Assembly (NCBI RefSeq): GCF_014109825.1
Contig: NZ_CP059576.1
Span: 1,638,001 to 1,702,000 of the forward strand
Direction of reading: 5' to 3'
Origin: Legionella sp. PC997
GTDB lineage: Bacteria > Pseudomonadota > Gammaproteobacteria > Legionellales > Legionellaceae
DNA: 64,000 nucleotides
Part shown: piece by piece, positions 8,635 through 18,311 of the stretch
Numbering within the stretch: position 1 is the stretch's first letter
Layout of the letters: the number at the start of each line of letters is the position of its first letter
Made by a program: the position numbers and the translations under genes
The notes under the pieces: generated by a model
Databases searched by the model: none
What the model was told of the DNA's origin: nothing
Seen by the model: only the letters and a program-made list of their open reading frames with translations

Positions 8635-10269
8635 TTATTTGCTTTTGAATTTGGGTAGATTCGACAAGATTTGGGTGAGCGTATTGCTGGTGTTTTGCAT
8701 CTGGGAGATTAAGAGATCTACCGCATTCCATTGTTTGTAGTATCTTTTTTCAAGAGTTATGCTGCGATCATTAATGCGCTCTTGCATTTCGTCTAATTGT
8801 TTTGCTTGGGTGTTTAAGCGATCTATTCTTTCTGCAATTTCACCATTTTCATCTACCAGGGATTCTAAATAGCCATCAATCAATGAGGCTAAACCATCAC
8901 TGACAATTATTTGCCCCCTGTTCCCTGTGAGTCCAGAAAGTACATCAACTGATAAGGAATTGAAGTCACCTGTGCCATTTAGAGTAATTCCATCTGTTGA
9001 AGTTGCTAAAATACCTCCTATAGTTCCAGCCATACTAACTCCAGGAGTATATTCGTTTAAAATAACATCATAGGTTCCGGCAACAACTTTAGTATCCACA
9101 GAATTAATTTTAATACCTGGATCGGTGGCGGTTATTTTTTTTGCAAATAATTGACTAATGTCTTGATAATTTTTATTGATTACCTCATCCAATCTTTCAG
9201 AATCAATTTCTAATAAACCATTTTTATCACTTGTGATTCCCAAGTCTCCAAGACTTTTAATTGAGCCAACTGTAGTTAATGGGTTAGTAGCTAAGTTATA
9301 TAAGTTTGTTTTTAATTCTCTTAATTTATCATCGCCTTGTAGAACGCCTCTTTTTCTAGTTTCCATATCGAAACCGGTTAAGGTTGTGAGGAAGTTAATG
9401 AAATCATTATATTTTTTTACGAAATCATTAATTAAACCTTTAAGATGTTCGACATCTTTTTTTACCGTCAAGGACACTGTGGTCCCTGGATCAGCCTTTT
9501 GTAAGTCGAGAGTGATGCCCGTAATTGCATTCTTAAATTGATTGCTGCTTTCACTAAGAAGCAAACCATTAATTTGGACTTGGCTATTTTGGGCAGCCAT
9601 GGTTTGACTTAATGAGGCATTGCTCGTTGTTGGATCATAATTCAAAGCACTCAAACTACCTGTAATTTGCATTGCATATTTTTCACCTGTTTGAGATGAG
9701 GTGAGGGTCAATCTTGAGCCGGTAGCATCTTGTACAATTGATGCTGTAACTCCTGCATTTGCAGCATTAATTGCATCACATACTTCAGTAAGGCTATCAT
9801 TTCCAGAATTGATGTTAATTGTTATTGGTGATACCTCAGTATTTAATGTAAACGTGGAATTATTATTGCTGTAGGTACCAAAATTTATCGTTATGCTACC
9901 ACTACCTATTGAAGAATTATTATTAGTGAAATAGCCACTTACAAGGCTTTGTGACTGGGCTAATTGATTTACTTTAATTTGATATATGCCTTCAATTGCT
10001 TGTCCTGTAAGAGAGGCAGATATATATCCAGTTTCGCTAAGTAAGCAATTCATTTTATTAAATTCACTAGCGTGAGATAGGGTATCGAGTGTTGTTTGAA
10101 AGCTGGACATGGCACTTTTTAGTTGTCCAAAAGCAGACAGTTCGGTTGTGACGGAATTAAGCTTTTTGTCATGTCGCAACTGTAAAGGCATGAGATCGGC
10201 TTTTACCATGCTTTCGACCATTGCTTTAATATCCAAACCTGATCCAATGCCTGGAGTTGATAGGCCCAT
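8635..10269 (-). CDS. fliD: Flagellar filament capping protein FliD
   Basis: The product is 544 residues. The N-terminal signature GIGSGLDIKAMVESMVKAD is followed by a coiled-coil region, a variable middle and a C-terminal coiled-coil part (about 450-530). These match the FliD_N and FliD_C domains. FliD forms the oligomeric cap at the filament tip that folds exported flagellin subunits. Like other exported axial proteins it lacks a cleaved signal peptide. It lies between flaG and fliS and is probably read from the flaA region or its own promoter; no clear sigma-28 box was found in the 59 bases before it. Confidence 0.94.
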   Translation of the reverse strand: MGLSTPGIGSGLDIKAMVESMVKADLMPLQLRHDKKLNSVTTELSAFGQLKSAMSSFQTTLDTLSHASEFNKMNCLLSETGYISASLTGQAIEGIYQIKVNQLAQSQSLVSGYFTNNNSSIGSGSITINFGTYSNNNSTFTLNTEVSPITININSGNDSLTEVCDAINAANAGVTASIVQDATGSRLTLTSSQTGEKYAMQITGSLSALNYDPTTSNASLSQTMAAQNSQVQINGLLLSESSNQFKNAITGITLDLQKADPGTTVSLTVKKDVEHLKGLINDFVKKYNDFINFLTTLTGFDMETRKRGVLQGDDKLRELKTNLYNLATNPLTTVGSIKSLGDLGITSDKNGLLEIDSERLDEVINKNYQDISQLFAKKITATDPGIKINSVDTKVVAGTYDVILNEYTPGVSMAGTIGGILATSTDGITLNGTGDFNSLSVDVLSGLTGNRGQIIVSDGLASLIDGYLESLVDENGEIAERIDRLNTQAKQLDEMQERINDRSITLEKRYYKQWNAVDLLISQMQNTSNTLTQILSNLPKFKSK

Positions 10270-10328
10270 AATATTCCCTTATCTATTTTAGTAATTTCAA
10301 TAGAAATTACATGTATCCATAAATTGCG

Positions 10329-10613
10329 TTAAACATGTTTGTCTATAGAACCACTAATTATCCCATCAAGCAAGTTCAGTAAATGCAAATACTCATCGGA
10401 GGGTATTTTGCGAATTACTTTGTCTGAGATTTTATCGGTAACTATAGTTTGCAATAGACCTGTGGCGTGATCTATGGCCTGTTTTGAGTCTGTATCTAGA
10501 TTTAGATCGGATGTGGCACATTTTGTCACAGGTTTAATGTTTTTATCTTTTAGTTTGACTGAATCTGTTTGTAGCAATTTATTATTTGCTGGAGGTATCG
10601 ATTCCATAGTCAT
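10329..10613 (-). CDS. flaG: FlaG-like flagellar protein
   Basis: The product is 94 residues, within the FlaG family range, with a hydrophilic N-terminus and a conserved-looking C-terminal half (VIRKIPSDEYLHLLNLLDGI) that matches the FlaG pattern of a VRQIP-type motif before the end. FlaG affects filament length in Pseudomonas and relatives. The start is supported by AAAGGAG seven bases upstream. It sits between flaA and fliD, as expected. The hairpin between flaA and flaG may lower its expression relative to flagellin. Confidence 0.85.
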   Translation of the reverse strand: MTMESIPPANNKLLQTDSVKLKDKNIKPVTKCATSDLNLDTDSKQAIDHATGLLQTIVTDKISDKVIRKIPSDEYLHLLNLLDGIISGSIDKHV

Positions 10614-10664
10614 TTTCTAACTCCTTTCCCTTGATTTAAATGCTTAATCATTGGGATAAATAAG

Positions 10665-10692
10665 CCGAAAAGCGGCAAGTGCCGCATTTCGG
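10665..10692 (-). terminator. Hairpin downstream of flaA
   Basis: A GC-rich stem pairs 10665-10677 with 10680-10692, with one A-A mismatch and a very tight loop. It lies 26 bases beyond the flaA stop. The minus-strand tail after it is only moderately T-rich (CTTATTTATC), so partial termination with some read-through into flaG is likely. Confidence 0.65.
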
Positions 10693-10717
10693 TTTGTTAC
10701 CGTTACTTCTATAGCAT

Positions 10718-12142
10718 CTATCCTAACAAGGAAAGAACAGATTGTGGCATTGCATTTGCTTGGGCCAACATTGCTGTTCCTGCTTGTTGCAGGATTTGGT
10801 TCTTAGTTAAAGATGCCATTTCAGCTGCATAATCTGTATCTTGAATACGGCTGCGTGCAGCAGACATGTTATCAGATACGTTTTGCAGGTTAGCTACTGT
10901 AGCATCAAGTCGGTTTTGCAAAGCACCCAATGCAGCTCGGTTGTTAGTAACGCTATCTAAAGCAGAACTAATTCTCAGTATAGCCTGTTCAGCTCCAGAT
11001 TGAGTGGTAATGTCAATACTATTAACTCCATTAGTATCCAGACTTATCGTGCTTGATAAACCAATATCAGCCACAGTCCCACCTAAAGTAATGGCTTGTG
11101 CAGCACTCATAGTGAGATTTCCACGTAAGGTAGCAGCAAATGAACCGCCTGTAACGGTCAGTCCGTCAGTACCTGCAGTAAAACCAGTACCGCTTTCAGT
11201 TACTGCTATATTTCTTCCATCAGCTGCAGTTAAGGTCATGCTACCACCGTTGAGAGAAGCTACCACTCCAGTCTGGCTACTCACAGCGTTGATTGCATCC
11301 ATAAGGTTGGTATTAGTGAGGGCAGTGGCGACGTCTTGGTTGGTAAAAATGTCCACACCATTAATATTTAGGTTATAAGTATCCCCCGCATTTCCCCCTA
11401 TAGCTCCAACAGTTGCAGTACCGGCAGTGGATGCAGTTACAGTTAAACCGGGAACACCAGCTGCATTAATTGCTGCTGCTTTGGCATATGCAGAGGAGCT
11501 GTCTTGACCGTTTGCCGTACCCACAAAGTTTGCGGAAGAGCTAATGCTGATTGCAGAGTTAGTGCCTAGAGCAACGGTAATGTCTGCAGCGGCGTTGCCC
11601 GTAACTGTACTTCCTTGTTGATAAGCAATGCTACCTATTGTTGAAGAGCCTATACTATTGATTGAAAACGAAAGAGTTTCACCCGCATTTGAACCAATTT
11701 GCAGAGAAGCGTTGGTATAAGAACCATTCAAAATGCTTTGACCATTAAATTGCGTACTTAAAGCGATATGGTCCATTTCACTTAGAAGGTTATTTACTTC
11801 ATTTTGTAATGATTGACGGTTTGATTGGCTATAGGTTCCGTTTGCAGATTGCAGTGCCAACTCTCTCATACGTTGTAAAAGGTTCGTTGATTCTTGCATT
11901 GCACCTTCAGCAACCTGGGCCAATGAAATCCCGTCATTCGCATTTTTTACAGCTTGGTCCATACCACGAATTTGAGATGTCATATTTGTAGCAATTGCTA
12001 ACCCTGCAGCATCATCTTTAGCGCTATTAATTTTTAGACCGGATGATAATCTTTGGATTGCAGTCGCCATAGCGTTACTTGATTTAGACAAGTTACGTTG
12101 GGCAACTAGCGACGGTACGTTAGTATTAATAATTTGAGCCAT
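10718..12142 (-). CDS. flaA: Flagellin FlaA
   Basis: The product is 474 residues. The conserved N-terminal D0/D1 region includes [17 protein letters not shown] and the C-terminal D1/D0 region ends in a leucine-rich VLSLLG. A variable Ala/Thr/Gly-rich surface region spans about 175-375. No signal peptide is present, as expected for export by the flagellar apparatus. The ATG at 12142 is preceded by GAGGAG. A near-perfect sigma-28 promoter lies about 92 bases upstream of the start. The final leucines fall at positions 470, 472 and 473, the ones known from L. pneumophila work to be needed for NAIP5 inflammasome sensing. The product is secreted and builds the filament. Confidence 0.97.
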   Translation of the reverse strand: MAQIINTNVPSLVAQRNLSKSSNAMATAIQRLSSGLKINSAKDDAAGLAIATNMTSQIRGMDQAVKNANDGISLAQVAEGAMQESTNLLQRMRELALQSANGTYSQSNRQSLQNEVNNLLSEMDHIALSTQFNGQSILNGSYTNASLQIGSNAGETLSFSINSIGSSTIGSIAYQQGSTVTGNAAADITVALGTNSAISISSSANFVGTANGQDSSSAYAKAAAINAAGVPGLTVTASTAGTATVGAIGGNAGDTYNLNINGVDIFTNQDVATALTNTNLMDAINAVSSQTGVVASLNGGSMTLTAADGRNIAVTESGTGFTAGTDGLTVTGGSFAATLRGNLTMSAAQAITLGGTVADIGLSSTISLDTNGVNSIDITTQSGAEQAILRISSALDSVTNNRAALGALQNRLDATVANLQNVSDNMSAARSRIQDTDYAAEMASLTKNQILQQAGTAMLAQANAMPQSVLSLLG

Positions 12143-12233
12143 ATTATAGTCTCCTCAGACCTAAATCCCTGGTTTGGGACATTGAAAATTGGTAAATTCC
12201 TTTTTAATGGCGAATTTACCGTACGCACAAAAG

Positions 12234-12260
12234 TTATCGGACGCACCGCAAAAAACTTTA
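12234..12260 (-). promoter_or_regulatory. Sigma-28 (FliA) promoter of flaA
   Basis: On the minus strand TAAAGTTT (12260-12253), an 11-base spacer and TCCGATAA (12241-12234) match the flagellar consensus TAAAGTTT-N11-GCCGATAA at 15 of 16 positions. Transcription should start near 12226, giving a leader of roughly 85 bases before flaA. Confidence 0.92.
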
Positions 12261-12418
12261 GGTTAATGCCTGTTTTTTTTTAAAAAAATGGGAGATTTAT
12301 TTATTAAAATGAACGTGTTATATTTTTTGTGCAGTTTGTTCACTAGGACTTTGCTTCATCTAGGTTACAGATCCCATAATTTAAGTTCACGAAAAATCCC
12401 ACTACGACTCAATGTGCA

Positions 12419-12446
12419 TTTCAGAATATTTTTTTCCGTGTATAAT
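12419..12446 (+). promoter_or_regulatory. Candidate sigma-70 promoter of accD
   Basis: TATAAT at 12441-12446 stands 16 bases after TTTCAG (12419-12424), which is a weak -35. The start codon of accD is 30 bases further on. The 12143-12475 gap otherwise holds the flaA promoter and no gene. Confidence 0.5.
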
Positions 12447-12475
12447 GTTACGATTTATAATCTTAGGTTCCAATT

Positions 12476-13363
12476 ATGAGTTGGTTTAAAAAACTGTTGC
12501 CCTCAAGAGTTAGTACAGACTTCTCCCAAAAAAAAGGAGTTCCTGAAGGTCTATGGCTGAAATGTTCAGGCTGTAGTGAAGTGCTTTATAGTACAGAATT
12601 AGAAAGAAATTTAATGGTTTGCCCATCTTGTAACTTTCATCACAGGATATCAGCACGTGTTCGAATTAAGCAATTTCTCGATGAAGGTGGCCAGGAAGAA
12701 ATTGCTGCCTCTTTGGAGCCCCAAGATCGATTAAAGTTCAGAGATTCAAAAAAATACAAAGATCGAATCGCCCAAGCTCAAAAAGCAACTGGTGAGAAAG
12801 AGGCTCTAATCATTGTTAAAGGGACGCTATTACAGCAACCAGTAGTGGTTGGCTCCTTTGAGTTCAACTTCATGGGTGGATCCATGGGGGCTACAGTCGG
12901 AGAGAAATTTGTCCGTGCAATTCAAGTAGCAATGAAAGAACAAAGACCTTATATTTGTTTTACTGCCAGTGGTGGGGCACGTATGCAAGAAGGACTTTTT
13001 TCTTTAATGCAAATGGCTAAAACTTCAGCTGCTCTTGCCCAATTCGCTGAAATGGGTTTGCCTTTTATTGTAGTTCTAACTGATCCGACCATGGGCGGGG
13101 TTTCTGCTAGTTTTGGAAGTCTTGGTGATCTAATTATTGCTGAACCCAATGCATTAATTGGCTTTGCTGGTCCAAGAGTTATTGAGCAAACTGTAAGACA
13201 AACCTTACCCGAAGGATTTCAACGGAGCGAGTTTTTGTTAGAACATGGACATATTGACATGATTCTGGAACGAAAAGATATTCGTCCAGTTGTTGCTGAA
13301 TTGATAGCTAAACTAACCCGTAAAAGTACAGGGGATTTAGTTACCAAAGCAGTATCGTATTAG
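12476..13363 (+). CDS. accD: Acetyl-CoA carboxylase carboxyltransferase subunit beta
   Basis: The product is 295 residues, close to E. coli AccD. The N-terminal zinc ribbon has Cys30, Cys33, Cys49 and Cys52 (CSGC, CPSC). The carboxyltransferase (crotonase-fold) domain follows, with the glycine-rich stretches [13 protein letters not shown] and [11 protein letters not shown]. With AccA it transfers the carboxyl group from biotin to acetyl-CoA, making malonyl-CoA for fatty acid synthesis. It leads the conserved cluster accD-folC-dedD-cvpA and is divergent from flaA. Confidence 0.97.
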   Translation: MSWFKKLLPSRVSTDFSQKKGVPEGLWLKCSGCSEVLYSTELERNLMVCPSCNFHHRISARVRIKQFLDEGGQEEIAASLEPQDRLKFRDSKKYKDRIAQAQKATGEKEALIIVKGTLLQQPVVVGSFEFNFMGGSMGATVGEKFVRAIQVAMKEQRPYICFTASGGARMQEGLFSLMQMAKTSAALAQFAEMGLPFIVVLTDPTMGGVSASFGSLGDLIIAEPNALIGFAGPRVIEQTVRQTLPEGFQRSEFLLEHGHIDMILERKDIRPVVAELIAKLTRKSTGDLVTKAVSY

Positions 13364-13454
13364 ACTACTTGCGAAACATGCCTAAAAGAGAAGTGCAAGT
13401 AAACTCAGTGCACAAAATCGAAGCGTGTGCAGGTATAATAGGATCTGAGGATCG

Positions 13455-14750
13455 ATGGAACATTCACCTACAGTAGCGTTTCCCAAGAGATCTGTTGATG
13501 AGTGGCTCCACTATCTAGAAACAAGAACTACTCAAGAAATACAACTTGGTTTAACCCGTATCATGGAGGTTGCAAAAAAAACATCTTTGCAACTTCCTGA
13601 TTGTCCCGTTATTACTGTGGGAGGAACTAATGGAAAAGGCTCAACAGTAACTGCACTTGAAACAATTTATCACGTTGCCGGTTATAAAGTAGGTGCATTT
13701 ACCTCACCCCATCTTATCCAGTTTAATGAACGTATCCGTGTCAATTTAACTCCTATTGCCGATGAGGAACTGTGCGAGGCTTTCAGTATAATTGATGAAG
13801 CTTGTGGAGGTTCCATATTAACTTATTTTGAAATGACTACCTTAGCAGCATTGTGGTTTTTCAAAAAAATGAAGTTAGATATTATTATCCTTGAAGTAGG
13901 ATTAGGTGGTCGTTTAGATGCTACGAACATCGTTGATGCAGCTCTATCTATCATTACTACAATAGATTTCGACCACCAGGATTATCTGGGTGATACCCTT
14001 GATGCAATAGGTTATGAAAAAGCGGGTATACTTCGTCCAGGGAAACCATTCATTTACGCTGATACCGATCCACCCACCACAGTCACCGATGTAGCAACAC
14101 AACTTGGTGTTCCTGCTTATTTTTGGGGGCAAGAGTTTTCTATTCACGAGCAAGATTCTACCTGGGAGCTCCATTACAACGAACTTGAGTTTCCTTCATT
14201 GTATGGGTTACCAAAACCTTCAATTCAGTTAAAATCGGCTGCTGCAGCAATTACAGCATGTCTTTTATTGGCAAATGATTTGCCAGTCATGCATCACCAT
14301 TTTCAAATTGCTATGCAACGTGTTTTTATTCCTGGTCGATTGCAAGTTCATGAGGATATAGTGAGCACTTTATTTGATGTTTCTCATAATCCTCAATCGG
14401 CAAGGCTACTCGCGAATAAGTTACGCACGATGGAAAAAGCAAAAGTTCATGCCGTATTTTCAGCCTTGAAAGATAAAGATATTTTAGGTCTTATTATGCC
14501 ATTAAAGGATTGTATTGATCATTGGTATCCGGCACAATTGCAGAACAAACGCGCGGCCAGTGAGGATTTATTGCTCACTTTTTTTAAGAATGCAGAAATT
14601 CCTGTAGAAATTTGTTATAATAATCCGCTTGTAGCGTTTGAAACTGCATTGAAACAAGCAAAACCTGGTGACTTAATTGTTGTTTATGGGTCTTTTTTTA
14701 CTGTGAGTCATGTAATGGCTAATAGGAGATTCAATGAAATTAGTAATTGA
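13455..14750 (+). CDS. folC: Bifunctional folylpolyglutamate/dihydrofolate synthase
   Basis: The product is 431 residues. The Mur-ligase-type P-loop is GGTNGKGS at 56-63, followed by VGLGGRLDATN in the ATP/Mg site and the C-terminal ligase domain containing DVSHNPQSA. FolC adds glutamate to dihydropteroate and then further glutamates to tetrahydrofolate. The 91-base gap after accD contains no clear promoter. The end of folC overlaps the start of the next gene by 17 bases, which suggests one transcript. Confidence 0.96.
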   Translation: MEHSPTVAFPKRSVDEWLHYLETRTTQEIQLGLTRIMEVAKKTSLQLPDCPVITVGGTNGKGSTVTALETIYHVAGYKVGAFTSPHLIQFNERIRVNLTPIADEELCEAFSIIDEACGGSILTYFEMTTLAALWFFKKMKLDIIILEVGLGGRLDATNIVDAALSIITTIDFDHQDYLGDTLDAIGYEKAGILRPGKPFIYADTDPPTTVTDVATQLGVPAYFWGQEFSIHEQDSTWELHYNELEFPSLYGLPKPSIQLKSAAAAITACLLLANDLPVMHHHFQIAMQRVFIPGRLQVHEDIVSTLFDVSHNPQSARLLANKLRTMEKAKVHAVFSALKDKDILGLIMPLKDCIDHWYPAQLQNKRAASEDLLLTFFKNAEIPVEICYNNPLVAFETALKQAKPGDLIVVYGSFFTVSHVMANRRFNEISN

Positions 14751-15498
14751 TGAGAAGCTAAAACATCGGTTGGTTGGTGTGGCTGTTGTATTATCATTAG
14801 GAGCAATTTTTTTGCCCGCAATGATGAAAAAATCAAGTCAGCGCCTTGAGAATAATTTTAGTGTAAATGTACAGCTACCTCCTAAACCCACTAGCCCTAA
14901 TGTAGTGATGACCGACGAAAAGGAAATGTTCGAAACTATTAAAGTGGCTAAGGTGGAAATTCCTGCCGCCACCGAACATAAAGGATCCGATCTGGGTAAA
15001 GAAGACTTCATCCAATCCATCCAAGGAGCTGATGATGCGGCTGTTGCTGTTGCTAAATCAGAGTCTGTGCCTAAGGTCGATGCAGTAGCTAAACCAATTG
15101 AAATCGCTTTAAGTAATGCTGCAAAAAATGTTGTTAAAAAACAAATAAACCCAGCAACTGCAACCAAACCTGTTAAACCGATTGCGAAAGCAAATGTCGC
15201 ACCAATTAAAAAACCAGCGGTTGCTAAAGTAAATACCAGACCTGCTCCGAGTAAACAGAGTATTTATGCTGTTCAATTGGCTTCATTTTCCCAGCTCGCT
15301 AATGCTCAAGCTTTGGTTAATAAATTGCATGCCAAGGGTTATAAGGCAAATTACATTAAAACTACTGGAAGACAAGGGCCCATCTATAAAGTTTATGCCG
15401 GACACTCACCTGTTAGAAATGATGTAATGAAATTGAAACTTCAATTAGCAAGTGCTATGCAGCTGAATGGTTTTATAGTCAATACCGGAGTTAGCTAA
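14734..15498 (+). CDS. dedD: SPOR-domain protein (DedD-like)
   Basis: The product is 254 residues. A short cytosolic start is followed by one membrane segment at about 11-28, a long Lys/Pro/Ala-rich periplasmic linker (30-180), and a C-terminal SPOR domain from about 183 (IYAVQLASFSQLANAQ). SPOR domains bind glycan strands stripped of stem peptides at the division septum, so this protein should join the divisome as a minor component. Position between folC and cvpA agrees with dedD. It overlaps folC by 17 bases and cvpA by 1. Confidence 0.9.
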   Translation: MKLVIDEKLKHRLVGVAVVLSLGAIFLPAMMKKSSQRLENNFSVNVQLPPKPTSPNVVMTDEKEMFETIKVAKVEIPAATEHKGSDLGKEDFIQSIQGADDAAVAVAKSESVPKVDAVAKPIEIALSNAAKNVVKKQINPATATKPVKPIAKANVAPIKKPAVAKVNTRPAPSKQSIYAVQLASFSQLANAQALVNKLHAKGYKANYIKTTGRQGPIYKVYAGHSPVRNDVMKLKLQLASAMQLNGFIVNTGVS

Positions 15499-16043
15499 TG
15501 ATGCAATTTCAATGGGTTGATATAATTTTAATAATAGTTATTGGTTTATCTACTATTACTGGCTTATTAAGAGGATTCATTAAAGAATTTATTGCTTTAG
15601 GAGTATGGATATTAGCTGTTTGGGCCGGTTACAACTATTCAAGTAGTCTCAATCCTTGGTTGCAACCTTATATACAAGATCAATCAATTCGATCAATAAT
15701 TGGTTTTATTATTGTTGTTCTGGGAGTTTTAATTACCGGAGGCATCGCTAATGCGATCCTGGGTTTGTTCTTAAGGGGAAGTGGTCTAGGTGCTATGGAC
15801 AAAGTTTTAGGTGGGGGATTCGGCTTTGCCCGTGGAGTCTTCATTCTTTCGCTTGTTTTCGCGGTGCTAAGTATGACTTCGATGCCTTATCAGCAATATG
15901 TCCAAGGTTCTAGAGTTTATAATCAACTTTTACCGGTTATAAGTTGGGTTTCTGGATATTTACCTGGGCTTATTAATAAAGCAAAACAAACGGTATCAGC
16001 AAATGAGTCTTTTAAACTTATCGATATAATTCCTGAGACTTAA
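15498..16043 (+). CDS. cvpA: CvpA family inner-membrane protein
   Basis: The product is 181 residues with four predicted membrane helices and the family pattern [19 protein letters not shown] near the N-terminus and GFGFARGVF in the second half. CvpA is linked to colicin V production and envelope homeostasis in E. coli, but its exact role is not settled. The ATG shares one base with the dedD stop. In many gammaproteobacteria purF comes next. Here cvpA instead ends 26 bases inside the convergent nadD gene, so its terminal codons overlap antisense. Confidence 0.9.
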   Translation: MMQFQWVDIILIIVIGLSTITGLLRGFIKEFIALGVWILAVWAGYNYSSSLNPWLQPYIQDQSIRSIIGFIIVVLGVLITGGIANAILGLFLRGSGLGAMDKVLGGGFGFARGVFILSLVFAVLSMTSMPYQQYVQGSRVYNQLLPVISWVSGYLPGLINKAKQTVSANESFKLIDIIPET

Positions 16044-16653
16044 TGTACTCATAGATTCTATAAGGGAGCTTGTTTTGGACATCAGCTCCTTTTTTTATTG
16101 CTTCCCGAAGTGAAGTAGAAGAAATTTCATAATTACCCGCATCAAATAGAAATATGTTTCCCGATGGAGCATTTAGAAGTTCATCTTTGTTTATGGTTTG
16201 ATATTCTTTCAAAAATTTTTGCATAACTTCTGGCGGAACCAGATCCGCAAACTCCATTCTATTAATGATTACCAAATTAGCCAGAGTAATGATTTTTTGC
16301 CATTGATACCACTTAGGCAATGAAAGAAAGGCATCATATCCGATAATTAATGTTATGGATGAATTAGGATATTCCAACCTGAAACTCTTTAAAGTTTCAA
16401 CCATATAGGATGGGCCATCCCGTTCAATCTCGCGTAAATCCAGTTTAAAGTCTGGTATCTCTTTGATTGCCAGTTTTATCATCTCTATTCTTTGGGAATT
16501 ACTTGCTTGAGATGGAGGTTTTAGAGGCGGTACTTTACAAGGAAGAAAAAAATAGGAATCAAATTTAAAATAGGCTTGGATGGATATACTGGCTTGCAAG
16601 TGGCCATTATGTATAGGATCAAAGGTACCACCAAAAATAGCTATGCTATGCAT
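16018..16653 (-). CDS. nadD: Nicotinate-nucleotide adenylyltransferase
   Basis: The product is 211 residues. The nucleotidyltransferase signature [12 protein letters not shown] is at 8-19 and the C-terminal ISSTSLRE motif is present. NadD couples nicotinate mononucleotide with ATP to form deamido-NAD in NAD synthesis. Its ATG lies inside the last 13 bases of holA, as in other gammaproteobacteria where holA and nadD are adjacent. The 3' end overlaps convergent cvpA by 26 bases. Confidence 0.95.
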   Translation of the reverse strand: MHSIAIFGGTFDPIHNGHLQASISIQAYFKFDSYFFLPCKVPPLKPPSQASNSQRIEMIKLAIKEIPDFKLDLREIERDGPSYMVETLKSFRLEYPNSSITLIIGYDAFLSLPKWYQWQKIITLANLVIINRMEFADLVPPEVMQKFLKEYQTINKDELLNAPSGNIFLFDAGNYEISSTSLREAIKKGADVQNKLPYRIYEYIKSQELYR

Positions 16654-17669
16654 GCGTCACCTATTAATTTACCCAAACAAAGTGAAAGTGTAGCGTTTTC
16701 TAGGAAGTTCCATACCTGAGTATAGTGGTTGCTCGATTTAATTCGCTCATCGATTGAATAGCAGTATCGATGGAGTTGTTGCAACATGGTTTTATTGATT
16801 CGATTACAGCAAGACTTATAAAGATTAATACGTTGAGGCCAAATTTTTAATTGGCTACAAGCACTTTGAATGTCAATTTTTTGTTCTATTAAATTAGATA
16901 GCTGCATGATTAATCTTATTTCTTGACTCAGTAACCATAAGACTAAAGTTGCTTCGGTTTTATTATTGGCGGCATGCCGTAAAATCTGAATTGCTTTATC
17001 ACCGTTACCAAGTAAGCATGCATCTACTAATTCAAACAGATCGTGGTCACATTGATATGATAAGTGTTCTAATACCTGTTGTATCTCAATTTTGCTATCC
17101 GGTATATTTGATAATGCTATTTTTTCAATGACCTGGGAACAAGCCAACATATTTCCCTGGGTATATTGATGAATTAAATCGAGAACTTGGGGGGCATAAC
17201 TCAGGGAGTTTTTCTTTAACTGCATGGCTATCCAACTTTTTACTGCTTCTGAGTTAAGTGGATAAGCAAGAACAAGCATGACAGATTCATTAGAGGATAA
17301 CCATTGCAACTGTTTCGCGGGTACATTAGGTGCTCGGATAACAATAAAGCAACGTGAATTAATCGAGTTGAGGTATTCGGTTAAAATTTTTTTTCCGGTA
17401 GCATCTACGGACTTCTTATCATAAAAAATATTTAAGAACACAATATCCGAAAACAAAGAATAACTATTTGCTTCTTCTTTGACTCCATTCCAATCTTCTG
17501 CAGACTGAATGGAGATAACTTTTTCATCAAAATTATATAGGGTTTTAATGGCTGATTTTATGGTCACTAAAGAATCTTCCAACAAGTAATTATCTTGCCC
17601 GATTATCATATAGAGCGGGGCAATTTTTTTTTGTACTTGCTGAGCGAGCATTTGTTGTTTGATTTGCAT
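16641..17669 (-). CDS. holA: DNA polymerase III subunit delta
   Basis: The product is 342 residues, the usual HolA length. The N-terminal part ([17 protein letters not shown]) matches the DNA pol III delta domain, and the C-terminal helical part holds the delta lid region. HolA is the wrench in the clamp loader that opens the beta clamp; bacterial delta subunits lack a functional ATP site, and none is seen here. The ATG at 17669 leads a segment that overlaps nadD by 13 bases. Confidence 0.93.
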   Translation of the reverse strand: MQIKQQMLAQQVQKKIAPLYMIIGQDNYLLEDSLVTIKSAIKTLYNFDEKVISIQSAEDWNGVKEEANSYSLFSDIVFLNIFYDKKSVDATGKKILTEYLNSINSRCFIVIRAPNVPAKQLQWLSSNESVMLVLAYPLNSEAVKSWIAMQLKKNSLSYAPQVLDLIHQYTQGNMLACSQVIEKIALSNIPDSKIEIQQVLEHLSYQCDHDLFELVDACLLGNGDKAIQILRHAANNKTEATLVLWLLSQEIRLIMQLSNLIEQKIDIQSACSQLKIWPQRINLYKSCCNRINKTMLQQLHRYCYSIDERIKSSNHYTQVWNFLENATLSLCLGKLIGDACIA

Positions 17670-17729
17670 GATAATTTTAGCGTGAGTTGGGTATGTTGTT
17701 TTCTTTACTCAAACTACTCCTATTCTTAG

Positions 17730-18311
17730 CTAAAGTTGGGGATTGTGTACGTGGCTAAGTCGATAAATTATTTGGGTAACTGCATCTTGCTTCATTTCTC
17801 CAATTAAAATACTTTCTTCATCTTTAGAGCCTAAAATTCTGTCATTATTTAAGGTAAGTTCTCTAGAAACGCTTATTTTACCAGGAGTATCTATTATTTG
17901 GCCTGAGCGAGCTTTCAGTACAAATGCTACATTCAAAGTAAGAGTATATTGTCTGGGGTTGGTACTTGCACCAATACTAATAATTTGTTGATGTAAGTCC
18001 ACCTCGTCAATTATGAGCCAATATTTAGCTTGAGAAGGCTCCGGATTGACATCAATTTTCGAGCTCTCAAGCCGAGATTGCAATATAGAAACAAACTGTT
18101 TGTCATTATTTTCAGAAATAATGGCCACATTACTAAGCCAGCTAGGTACATTACTCATGCCACGTAGATGGAAACCACATGCTGAGAGTAGCAACACCAG
18201 CAGCAAAGGCACTATACCACGTAACGTTGCAAATTGATGTGGTGAATGTCCCGCTGATTGGTTGGGGGGCAGATGCGAGACATTAGACATCTTGGTGCAA
18301 CTTGATTTCAT
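17730..18311 (-). CDS. lptE: LPS assembly lipoprotein LptE
   Basis: The product is 193 residues. The lipobox LLSAC is at 41-45, followed by GFHLRGM, a hallmark of LptE. It plugs LptD in the outer membrane and helps insert lipopolysaccharide. About 32 residues precede the hydrophobic core, longer than a normal signal peptide n-region; the true start could be further inside, for example at a GTG before PLLLVLLL. The first ATG shares one base with the leuS stop, and the order leuS-lptE-holA-nadD is the classic gammaproteobacterial arrangement. Confidence 0.92.
   Translation of the reverse strand: MKSSCTKMSNVSHLPPNQSAGHSPHQFATLRGIVPLLLVLLLSACGFHLRGMSNVPSWLSNVAIISENNDKQFVSILQSRLESSKIDVNPEPSQAKYWLIIDEVDLHQQIISIGASTNPRQYTLTLNVAFVLKARSGQIIDTPGKISVSRELTLNNDRILGSKDEESILIGEMKQDAVTQIIYRLSHVHNPQL

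Noticed and set aside
9176-9541. Plus-strand frame of 121 codons
   Set aside because: It is entirely antisense to fliD, which has clear family motifs.
11004-11378. Plus-strand frame of 124 codons
   Set aside because: Antisense shadow of the repetitive variable region of flaA; composition mirrors flagellin codons.
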